This document shows positions 43,837 to 52,319 of a DNA stretch of 64,000 bases, piece after piece. The notes beneath the pieces are model-generated. The model saw nothing but the letters and a program-made list of their open reading frames with translations. It made no database searches and was not told the origin of the DNA. Each line of letters opens with the position of its first letter. Position 1 is the first letter of the stretch. Source of the DNA: Deltaproteobacteria bacterium (GTDB taxonomy: Bacteria; Myxococcota_A; Polyangia; Polyangiales; Ga0077539); contig JAUXYJ010000104.1 in NCBI GenBank assembly GCA_030694465.1, positions 1 to 64,000 on the forward strand, read 5' to 3'. Position numbers and translations under genes: made by a program.

Positions 43837-45491
43837 CACTCGTACTCTCGTTGCATGGGGCCACGGGGCGTCTGGGGTGTGTGGGCTGCGGGTGGGGTCG
43901 TCGTCGTGGTGCGAGGGAGCACACGCGCGGTGCCCACGGCGCTCGGATCTCGACGAAGCTCGACACGCGGCGGGGGCGGCGCGTCCCGAAACGAGACAGT
44001 CTCGGTGAGGTAACCTGGGGCCGAGACACGCAGGGTGTGAGAAGCGCCATCGGCGAGGAAATTTCCTGCGAAAGCGCCCATACCAACCGCGCGTCCGTCG
44101 ATCTCGATCGCGGCGTTGGGCGGGCTCGTGCTGAGCGCTACCGAGAAGGGCTGCCGTGGCGAGGGCGCGAGCACGGTCTGTTGCACAGTGCGCACGATCT
44201 CACGGGTCTGCTGCGTCTGCGCAGGAGGCTGACGGGTCACCCCGAAGCCCACTCCCATGACCACAAGCGCAAGCACTCCTGCGACCGCGACCATGGCCGT
44301 CGGGGGCTTGGACGCTGGCTGTGCGATCGCGGTGAGCGCGCTCGTGGTGTCCGCGGACTGCACGGACTGCACGACTGGCACTGCGGCGGCCTGCAGCGGT
44401 GCAGCGGGCAAGACAGCGGGCGCGAGCTCGGCGGACGGTAGCGGCGGTGCGACTTCGACCGCGGAGGGCCTCTCGGGCACGACCTCAATGGTGTGCGCGT
44501 GGGCGTCGGTAGCAGCCTTAGACGGAGCCCCAGCGACGAGGGTCTCGGCATGCCGATCGCGCTTCACGGATTCGGAAACGGGCGCACTCGAATGGGCAAT
44601 TGCCAGGGATTTGCTCGCGAAGCCATCACACGAGAGCACGGCCTCTGCGAAGGCCTGCATGGTCGCGAAGCGCCGCGTTCGGTCAGGGTCAAGCGCGCGA
44701 TACACAACGTCTGCGACGCTCGAAGGCACGCTTGCGAACAGCACATCGAGCCGTGGCGCGCGCTGCGTCAGGATCTTTGCGAGGACCTCGTTGTACGACT
44801 CGCCCAAGAAGGGACACTCGCCTGCGATGCACTCGAAGAGCACCACGCCCATCGACCAGATGTCCGTCTGAGCATCGACGGCTCGCTCGCCGCGCGCTTG
44901 CTCGGGGCTCATGTAGAGGGGAGTCCCGATGGCGGTCCCCGTGCGAGTCACCGAGAGAGACTCGGGGCGCGTCTCGGTGAGCTTCGCGATGCCAAAATCG
45001 ATGACTTTGACAAGGGGCCCTTGGTCGGTCGTGCACACGAAGAGGTTGTCAGGTTTGAGGTCACGGTGGACCACGCCCTGGGAGTGAGCGAGCGAGAGAG
45101 CGCTCAACACCGGCGCGAGCAATTGCCGTGTTTCGTCAGGCGAAATACGCTCACGCTCATCGAGCAGTGTCCGAAGATCTCCGCCGGTCAAGAACTCTTG
45201 GATGAGATAAAAGCTTCCGTCTTCGTGCTGCCCTACGTCGAGCACTTGCACGATGTGGTTGTGCTGAAGCCTTGAGGCCGCGCGGGCCTCGCGGAGAAAG
45301 CGCTCGACCAAATCCGCGTGCTGCGCTTTGGACGCGAGCATGAGCTTGAGCGCGACGCGTCGCTCAGTCCATTGGTTGGTCGCTTCGTAGACAGCGCCCA
45401 TCCCACCACGGCCGAGCAATCGTGTGAGCTTGTACTTTTGCCCAATGGTGGCTCCCACCATCCCCTCGAGCTCGTCCTCGGTTGCACTCAA
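43836..45491 (-). CDS. Serine/threonine protein kinase with PEGA domain
   Basis: The product has 551 residues. TTG 45491 is preferred because GGAGG lies 10 bp upstream; TTG 45548 and ATG 45461 are alternatives. The kinase domain has LLGRGGMGAVYEA (Gly loop), VALKLML (Lys), VVHRDLKPDNLF (catalytic HRD), IDFGIAK (DFG) and GTPLYMSPEQARGE. A Pro/Ala-rich juxtamembrane region and one membrane helix (MVAVAGVLALVVMGVGFGV) follow. The extracytoplasmic part has a PEGA domain (AAIEIDGRAVGMGAF, HTLRVSAPGYLTE). It is an intact Hanks-type kinase, coupled to the TPR/PEGA gene. Confidence 0.93.
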   Translation of the reverse strand: MSATEDELEGMVGATIGQKYKLTRLLGRGGMGAVYEATNQWTERRVALKLMLASKAQHADLVERFLREARAASRLQHNHIVQVLDVGQHEDGSFYLIQEFLTGGDLRTLLDERERISPDETRQLLAPVLSALSLAHSQGVVHRDLKPDNLFVCTTDQGPLVKVIDFGIAKLTETRPESLSVTRTGTAIGTPLYMSPEQARGERAVDAQTDIWSMGVVLFECIAGECPFLGESYNEVLAKILTQRAPRLDVLFASVPSSVADVVYRALDPDRTRRFATMQAFAEAVLSCDGFASKSLAIAHSSAPVSESVKRDRHAETLVAGAPSKAATDAHAHTIEVVPERPSAVEVAPPLPSAELAPAVLPAAPLQAAAVPVVQSVQSADTTSALTAIAQPASKPPTAMVAVAGVLALVVMGVGFGVTRQPPAQTQQTREIVRTVQQTVLAPSPRQPFSVALSTSPPNAAIEIDGRAVGMGAFAGNFLADGASHTLRVSAPGYLTETVSFRDAPPPPRVELRRDPSAVGTARVLPRTTTTTPPAAHTPQTPRGPMQREYE

Positions 45492-45646
45492 CGCTCGCTC
45501 GCCTCCAGTAGACCCAACGCAAAAGAGCTTCTCTGTGCGCGTGTACAAGCTCCGCAGCGCCCTTGAGAGGGTGCCATAATTTGCCTGATTACACGAGATC
45601 GTTGCGCTCAGTTCACATCGGGTACTTTTTGGGGTCGAGCGCGGTC

Positions 45647-46162
45647 CTAGGACGGCATCGCGTCGGTCACGTCGGCGTATTGCTCGCCGACCTCGCTGGC
45701 CTCGGCGCGGGCCGCGAGGATCTCGTCTTCGGTGGCAGCGCGGACGTCCAGCACTTGCACGTTGAAGTTAAGAGTCTCGCCCGCGAGCGGGTGGTTGGTG
45801 TCGACCAAGACGTGGTCGTCGTGGAGCTCGATAACGCGCATGGTGATCGAGCTGCCGTCGTCACTCTCGGCAGTGTATTCGTTGTCGATTTCGAGCGGGA
45901 CGTTCTCGGGAAACTCTTCGCGCGCGACCGCAAACACGCCGTCTTCGTCGCGCGTACCGTAGGCGTCTTCGGGTTCGAGGCTCACGTTCACGACGTCACC
46001 ACTGACCATGCCCTCGATGGCGAGCTCGAGCGAGGGGAGCAACGTGTTGTATCCCCAGACAAACTCGGCGGGCTCGTCGGTGGTTTCGAGGATGTTTCCG
46101 CGGCCGTCTCGAAGGTCATAGTGGACCCTGACGAAGACATCGCGACCGATCTGCAGACTCAT
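45647..46162 (-). CDS. FKBP-type peptidyl-prolyl isomerase, SlyD-like
   Basis: The product has 171 residues from ATG 46162. It follows the SlyD layout: VRVHYDLRDGRGNILETTDE, EFVWGYNTLLPSLELAIEGM, then the insert-in-flap region (SLEPEDAYGTRDEDGVFAVA), TNHPLAGETLNFNVQVLDVR and a short acidic tail (ATEDEILAARAEASEVG). The His-rich metal-binding tail of E. coli SlyD is absent. It acts as a proline isomerase and chaperone in the cytoplasm. It stands alone, divergent from the macroglobulin gene. Confidence 0.92.
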   Translation of the reverse strand: MSLQIGRDVFVRVHYDLRDGRGNILETTDEPAEFVWGYNTLLPSLELAIEGMVSGDVVNVSLEPEDAYGTRDEDGVFAVAREEFPENVPLEIDNEYTAESDDGSSITMRVIELHDDHVLVDTNHPLAGETLNFNVQVLDVRAATEDEILAARAEASEVGEQYADVTDAMPS

Positions 46163-46376
46163 AGACTGCAAACGCTAGCCCGCTTCGAACGGCGACGCGA
46201 AATTTGTCGCACACCCCAGCGCGCCGTGTCGCCTCCCCCACAGGCGCTGTGGCGCTTGACCCACGCGCTCTGAGCGCACCCCCCAAGAAGCCCAGCCGAA
46301 ACAGACTTGGCGGGCTCCGGCCCTTCCCTTGCTGGGTAGCTCGGCAGAGTATCGCCACTCTAGGAGACCGAACCGC

Positions 46377-49300
46377 ATGTCCACCGAGCCTACCCCTTCT
46401 GGCAACGCCTACCGAGAGCCCGCCGTCACAGAGCCTACACCCAACGATTCTGCTAGCGATTCTCCAAGCGAAACAGCGGTGACACTGGCGCTCACGCCGA
46501 TGCAAAGGCACCGCAAGCGTGCGCCCATGTATCTCCTTGCTGCGGCCGCCGTGGGGACGCTCGCCGTCGTAGGGCTGCGTGGCCGACACGACACACCGCG
46601 GTTTGCAGCGCCAACGCTGCCCGAGCCGAACGCGATGTTTCCGGTCGGGGTGGTCGAGCTTCCGGTCGCAGCGCCGCTCGCGCCCCTGCTCGCGCGGACC
46701 GAGCCCGAGCAGCTCGGTCTGGTCTCTCCGTCAGGGTCTGTGCAGGTCTCTCGCGGCACCTCGCTCGAGGTGAGGTTTAACCGCGCGATGGTTGCGAGCA
46801 CAGAGCTCAACCGCCCGCTCGCCCACAGCCCGCTCGTCTTTAATCCCCCGGTCGAGGGCGTCGCGCGCTGGCTCTCGCGCTCGCTGCTGGTGTTTGAGCC
46901 CACACAGAGCGCGTTTGACCGCGGGGTCGAGACCCAGATGACCGTCGAGCCCACGCTCACGGCGCACAACGGCGAACGCTTTGTCGACACGATCGAGCCC
47001 AGGACCGTGGTCTTTGCAGGCGGCGCGACGGCGCGTTTGCAAGACATCCCGCGCTCGGCGATGCCCGGGGACGCCCTGCGCTTGGTGTTTAGCGGGCGTC
47101 CGGATTTGGCCACCGTCGCGACGCAGCTGGTCGCGTACGAGTCGAGCGGCGCGATGCGTCCACTGCGGTTTTCGCTGCAGCCCCGTGGGACCAACCCACA
47201 GGGCATGAGCTTGGTCGACCTGCGACTTAACCGAGTGCTCGAGGCCGGCGCGCGCGTCGCGATGCTCTTTGCGCCCACGCTGCTCGGGAGCAGCTCGGCC
47301 GAGAGCGAAGACGAGAGCGGCAGTGGAGGCTCGGTGGGGACTGTTTTTGTACAACTACAAGCGCGACCTCACATTGCGGGCGTCGCGTGTACGCCCGACG
47401 CAGAGAGCGTCGAAAACTGCGCGCCAGTGGGCGAGCATGACCCGATCCTTGATGTCACCGACACGCTGCGGTTGCTGGCCAACGTCGCGCTGGACACCAC
47501 ACGCGCGCCCACGGTGACCGTGACGCCGCCGGTGTCCGCGATGGTGGCGCGTTTTGCGAGCAAGCCAGGGCTCTTTGAGATCACCGCCGAGTGGGAACCT
47601 GACCAAGTCTACGAGGTCCGCGTCGACGGATTGCTCGCACAAGTCGGAGGCGCACTTCAGCGCGTCGCGCCCTTGGCCGTGCGCTCGGGTGGGCGTGCAC
47701 CCAACGTCGCGATGCGTGAGGGACTTCAGGCGTACGAGCTGGACGCCCCGGCGGTGTTTCCGTTTCAAGCGGTGCACATTGACCGGGGGACTTTGACGTA
47801 CACGGGGCTCAGCACAGACGCGGCGCTCGAGGCGGTGATCTCGCGCTCGCTGGCGCTGCGAGGCACCCCCGAGGGCGCACCCATTCGCTTGGCGCAGTTG
47901 GCACCCCAAGCGCGAGCGAACCACGTCGCGCCGGGCCAGTTTCGCTTCATCGATCCAGCGCAAGGGCGCACGCAGGGCATCGCGCGGTTGAGCTTTCGAG
48001 CCAACAACACGGACACCCAGCAGGGCGAGCAGCAGGCGATCGTTCAGCGTACAGACCTTGGGCTCGCGGCGAGGGCGTTTCCGCAGGGCGTTCAGGTGTG
48101 GCTCACGTCCATCGCGACAGGGCAACCGGTCGCGAACGCGCAGGTGCAGACCGCGTGGATCGGTGCCAACGGGCTGGCCAAGAGCGCCAGCGTGCGCACG
48201 GACGCCAATGGGCTCGCGTGGATCGCCGCGACCGGCGACCTCGCGCTGATCGACAGAGTATTTGCAGTGTCTGCCGAACACCGAGAAGACCGCGCCGTGA
48301 TCGCCGTCGACCCACGACGCTCGCTCACGCCCGAGAACATGGGGATCTCAAGCGCGGGCCGCGCGGCCGGAAGCGACGCACCCGTCGCAGCGATTTTTGC
48401 AGACCGCGGCGCGTATCGCCCCGGAGACACCGTGCACGTCAAGGTCATCGCGCGCACGCCCACCGTGTGCGGACCTCGCAGCGCAACGAGCTGTTCGCCA
48501 GAGAATTTGCAGCCCTTGCGACGCACAATGCTCCGCGTCGAGCTGGTCAGCCCGTTTGACAACGACGCGGTCGAGCGACACGACGTACGCAGCAACGGCT
48601 GGGGCACGGTGGACACCGCGCTCGCGCTTCCGGCACGCGCAGGGGCCGGTGACTGGCGTGTGCGTGTCAGCACCATGCTCAACGGGCGCGTGCAACGTCA
48701 GCTCAGCGAACACACGGTGCGCGTCGCCGAGTTTAGGCCACCGACGATGCGCGTGGACCTCTCGGATGTCCCCGAAAACGCAGTCAATCAAGACGCGATC
48801 GCCGCGAGAATCTCTGCGAGATATCTCTTCGGCGCCCCGGCAAACGCGGCCCGCGCGCGCTGGACTCTCACGCGCTCTCACGCGAGCGAGGCTCCCCTGC
48901 CTTGGGCCAATACGTACACGTTTGAGCCGATCGACGCAGACCACCGCTCGGCCTCGATGGAGCGCGGAGAGATCACTTTGGATGCGCAGGGCCAAGGCGT
49001 GATCGAAGCTCACTTGCGCACCACGAGCCACGCGCGCGAGTGGGTCGAGCTCGAGACCGAGGTGCAAGACGCCTCGGGTCAATCGACCGCGGCGCGGCGG
49101 CGGATCTTGGTGCACCCGGCGGCCCAACAGGTCGCGGTCTTGCGCACGGCTCCTTGGCTCGGCGCGGGCGCGACCTTGGATGTCCAGAGCGTGGTGCTTG
49201 ATCCCTCGGGCGCGGTGCACGAAGGCGCCTCGGTCCAGGCCCGCATCGTGCGTGAGGGCTGGGGCTCGTACTACGAGTGGGCGCACGCCGGAGACGAAGC

Positions 49301-52300
49301 AGGCGGCGCGTATCGTGCGCGAAGGACCCGTGACGAGCGCGAGGTCGCGCGGTGCACGCTGCGCTCTACGCAAGACCCGATGCATTGTCGCTGGACCCCC
49401 GATCGGCCGGGGACCTATCGGCTTGAAGCTACGCTCACCGATCAAGCGGGCAACGTGAGCATCGCGTCCCACCGCGTGTACGTCGCGGCCCCCGGAGAGC
49501 ATGCGGACCGAGACGCCCCCGGAGCGCCCATTACGGTGTCTCCGTCGCAGCGCTCGTACGGGGTGGGCGAGCGCGCGCGGGTCGCGTTTGAGTCCCCGTG
49601 GGCCGACGCGCAGGCCCTGGTGACGGTGGCCCGCGAGGGCGTGGTCCACACCGAAATCCGCAGGGTCAACGCAGGCGGAAACATCTTTGAGTTCGAGGTC
49701 AGCCCGGCCATGGTCCCCAACGCGTTTGTGCACGTGTCGTTGGTGCGCCCGCGGACGGGCCCGCCGGGCCAGGGCGTGGACCTCAACGCGCCAGATCTTC
49801 GCCTCGGGGTGGCCGAAATCGGCGTGCGCCCGAGGGTCTCGTCGCTTGGTGTCTCGGTCACGGTAGACGCCGTCTCGCGCCCCGGCGAAGAGATCCCCGT
49901 CGCGGTCCAAGTGCGTGACGCAGAAGGGCGCCCTGTGCGCGCCGAGGTGGCGCTGTACGTGGTGGACGAGGGCACGTTGCGGCTGAGCTCGTACGAGACT
50001 CCGCGGCCGGGCGAGCAGTTTTTTCCGCGTAGAGCGCCACGGTTTGTGATCGAGGATCTGCGCCGCGCGCTGGTGTCTCGGCTTGACCTCGTCGAGCTCA
50101 CGGGCGCGAGCGGTGACGGCACCGAAGACAACAACGGGCTGCGCGCGATGCGTGATGAGCGCGAGCGATTTGAGCCCACAGCCCTGTGGCTCCCTCACCT
50201 AAACACCGGCGCCGACGGCGTAGCGCGTGCACGGCTGCGTTTGCCCCAGCGGCCCACGCAGTACCGCGTGATCGCGGTCGCCAACGACGCGACCACACGC
50301 ACCGGGGGGACCTCTACCCAGCTCACCGCGACGCGCCCCGCAGTGCTTCGCCCCCTCGTGCCGACCGCCGTGGTCGAGGGCGACCGCTTCGAGGCGAGCA
50401 CCTTCGTCAACAACCCCACCGAGCAGCCCGTCGACGCGGTCGTGACCCTCGCGATGGGCACACGCGAAGTGCACCGTGAGACCGTCCACTTGGCCGCTGG
50501 CGCAGAGGCCCGCGTCGCGGTCTCGGTCGAGGTCCCTGTGGGCGCCGAGCGCATGGACTTGGTCTTCGAAGCGCGCGCTGGAGACTCGACCGATCGCCGC
50601 GAGGTCACCGTCGCGGTACTCCAAAAAGCTGTATCGTTTAGCGCATTTACAGCTGGATCGATCGCCACGGATCGCGTGCTTACTGTGCAGCTCCCGCCGG
50701 GCGCTGTCTCGCGCGGATCGCACATTGAGCTCACCGTCGCGGCGCACCCGTTTGTGGGCCTCGAGCCCGCGCGCGACGCGCTGCTCAACACCGAGCAAGA
50801 GTCGCTCGCGCTGCTGGCGACGCGGGTCCGTGGCTTGCTCGCGTACGCTGCGCTCAGCACGCAACCCGAGCGCAGCGCAGAGGCGCGACAGCTCGCCCAG
50901 CGTGGGCTCGATCGGCTGGCCTCGCTCCAGACGCCCGAGGGAGGCTTCTTGCTCAACGATGGCTCTGGAGACACCGCGCGCCTTGAGCTCGTTGACGTGC
51001 TCGACGCGGTCGAACGCGCGCGCGCCGCGGGGCTCCGGATGCCCCCGTCCATGCGCGACGGCTCGATGAACAGCGTGCGCACACTGTTGCGAGCGGATTC
51101 GCTCACAGACTACCGCCCCGAGCAGTCTGGCTGGGGACGCAATGACTACAGCGCGATGGCTGCTGGGCTCTTGATCACCGGCGGGCACAACCAGACCGCG
51201 CGACTCGCCATGCTCATCGAGCAAAAAGAGACGCTCTCTCCCGCTGGGATCGCCGCGCTCGCGCTCGCGATGCCTGCGAGTGACCGCCGCCGCGAGACGC
51301 TGTTGCTCGAGGCCGCGCGCCGAGTGCTGGTGCGCCTTGAGCCCCCCACGCCCCTCGCCCACCGCGGACAAGACGCCGGGACGCGAGCGCACGCCCCCCT
51401 CGTGAGCCCCCCACGCTGGGACGTGACCGAGCACCTCAACCGCACCCCCGTGCGCTCGCTCGCAGCGCTCATCGACGCGATGATCGCGCTCTCGGTAGGG
51501 CCCGACGAAGTGCGCAAATTGTGCACGTTTTTGCTGCAAAAGCGCCTCGACGGCTCGTGGCTCACGCCCGAGGACAACGCCGCCGCCCTCGTCGCGCTCG
51601 CGCGCTACGCGGCCGAGCTGACACGTGTCACGACACCCAACGCCACGGTCTCGCTTGACGGCGCAGCGATCCAGGGTCGCACCCTGGGCAGAACGCAGGT
51701 GTTTAGCCTGCCCGCAGAGAGCCTCACCTCGCGCGCACATCAGCTGCGAATGCACAGCGATTCGCCTGCGTTTTTTGCGCTGGATGCCCGCTGGCTGCGC
51801 CCTCTCAACGACGGAGACCTCGTAGCCCGCGGTCGTGTCGCTGCCCTCCATCGCGTGTTTGAGCGCGAGAACGGACAACGCTTGGAGTCTGGCGCGCACG
51901 TGCGCACCGGAGACCTCGTCCGCGTCAGGCTGATCTATTTTACCGAGCAATTCACCACGCGATTGCTCTCGCTGCGTGACCCCATCGTGGGCGGCTTTGA
52001 CTCGGTCGACCGAGGCCTCGACACGACCCCCAGCGCGGGGCTCGACGCGATGCTCGGGACAGCTCCTGGCGATGACTTCATTGACCCACGAGGCCACCTC
52101 GCGCGCGCATCGCTGAGCTACATCACGCGCCGGACGTTTGCGCCCACCGCAGCGCTCTTCTCGATTCAGTCCATGCCGCGCACGGTGCAAGAGTTTACCT
52201 ACGCCATCCGCGCGGCCACGCCGGGCACCTACACGATGCTCCCCGCGGTCATTACCTCGCCGATTGATCGCAGCTTCGTCGCTCGCTCGGCGGCCAGCAC

Positions 52301-52319
52301 GCTGGTGATCGACCGTTGA
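46377..52319 (+). CDS. Alpha-2-macroglobulin family protein lacking the thioester Cys
   Basis: The product has 1980 residues from ATG 46377, with AGGAG about 10 bp upstream. An N-terminal basic segment and one membrane helix (YLLAAAAVGTLAVVGL) anchor it in the envelope. The large body has macroglobulin domains; a bait-like region, the A2M signature (LPHLNTGADGVARARLRLPQ) and the helical thioester domain are visible. Where thioester members have Cys-Leu-Glu-Gln, this protein has Asn-Thr-Glu-Gln (residues 1471-1474), so a thioester cannot form. Bacterial A2Ms trap proteases in the periplasm, and this one may act without covalent capture. It is translationally coupled (TTGA) to pbpC. Confidence 0.92.
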   Translation: MSTEPTPSGNAYREPAVTEPTPNDSASDSPSETAVTLALTPMQRHRKRAPMYLLAAAAVGTLAVVGLRGRHDTPRFAAPTLPEPNAMFPVGVVELPVAAPLAPLLARTEPEQLGLVSPSGSVQVSRGTSLEVRFNRAMVASTELNRPLAHSPLVFNPPVEGVARWLSRSLLVFEPTQSAFDRGVETQMTVEPTLTAHNGERFVDTIEPRTVVFAGGATARLQDIPRSAMPGDALRLVFSGRPDLATVATQLVAYESSGAMRPLRFSLQPRGTNPQGMSLVDLRLNRVLEAGARVAMLFAPTLLGSSSAESEDESGSGGSVGTVFVQLQARPHIAGVACTPDAESVENCAPVGEHDPILDVTDTLRLLANVALDTTRAPTVTVTPPVSAMVARFASKPGLFEITAEWEPDQVYEVRVDGLLAQVGGALQRVAPLAVRSGGRAPNVAMREGLQAYELDAPAVFPFQAVHIDRGTLTYTGLSTDAALEAVISRSLALRGTPEGAPIRLAQLAPQARANHVAPGQFRFIDPAQGRTQGIARLSFRANNTDTQQGEQQAIVQRTDLGLAARAFPQGVQVWLTSIATGQPVANAQVQTAWIGANGLAKSASVRTDANGLAWIAATGDLALIDRVFAVSAEHREDRAVIAVDPRRSLTPENMGISSAGRAAGSDAPVAAIFADRGAYRPGDTVHVKVIARTPTVCGPRSATSCSPENLQPLRRTMLRVELVSPFDNDAVERHDVRSNGWGTVDTALALPARAGAGDWRVRVSTMLNGRVQRQLSEHTVRVAEFRPPTMRVDLSDVPENAVNQDAIAARISARYLFGAPANAARARWTLTRSHASEAPLPWANTYTFEPIDADHRSASMERGEITLDAQGQGVIEAHLRTTSHAREWVELETEVQDASGQSTAARRRILVHPAAQQVAVLRTAPWLGAGATLDVQSVVLDPSGAVHEGASVQARIVREGWGSYYEWAHAGDEAGGAYRARRTRDEREVARCTLRSTQDPMHCRWTPDRPGTYRLEATLTDQAGNVSIASHRVYVAAPGEHADRDAPGAPITVSPSQRSYGVGERARVAFESPWADAQALVTVAREGVVHTEIRRVNAGGNIFEFEVSPAMVPNAFVHVSLVRPRTGPPGQGVDLNAPDLRLGVAEIGVRPRVSSLGVSVTVDAVSRPGEEIPVAVQVRDAEGRPVRAEVALYVVDEGTLRLSSYETPRPGEQFFPRRAPRFVIEDLRRALVSRLDLVELTGASGDGTEDNNGLRAMRDERERFEPTALWLPHLNTGADGVARARLRLPQRPTQYRVIAVANDATTRTGGTSTQLTATRPAVLRPLVPTAVVEGDRFEASTFVNNPTEQPVDAVVTLAMGTREVHRETVHLAAGAEARVAVSVEVPVGAERMDLVFEARAGDSTDRREVTVAVLQKAVSFSAFTAGSIATDRVLTVQLPPGAVSRGSHIELTVAAHPFVGLEPARDALLNTEQESLALLATRVRGLLAYAALSTQPERSAEARQLAQRGLDRLASLQTPEGGFLLNDGSGDTARLELVDVLDAVERARAAGLRMPPSMRDGSMNSVRTLLRADSLTDYRPEQSGWGRNDYSAMAAGLLITGGHNQTARLAMLIEQKETLSPAGIAALALAMPASDRRRETLLLEAARRVLVRLEPPTPLAHRGQDAGTRAHAPLVSPPRWDVTEHLNRTPVRSLAALIDAMIALSVGPDEVRKLCTFLLQKRLDGSWLTPEDNAAALVALARYAAELTRVTTPNATVSLDGAAIQGRTLGRTQVFSLPAESLTSRAHQLRMHSDSPAFFALDARWLRPLNDGDLVARGRVAALHRVFERENGQRLESGAHVRTGDLVRVRLIYFTEQFTTRLLSLRDPIVGGFDSVDRGLDTTPSAGLDAMLGTAPGDDFIDPRGHLARASLSYITRRTFAPTAALFSIQSMPRTVQEFTYAIRAATPGTYTMLPAVITSPIDRSFVARSAASTLVIDR

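Noticed and set aside
48348-50198. Long minus-strand frames opposite the macroglobulin gene
   Set aside because: They are the antisense of a clearly coding GC-rich gene, with His/Arg-rich composition and no domains.
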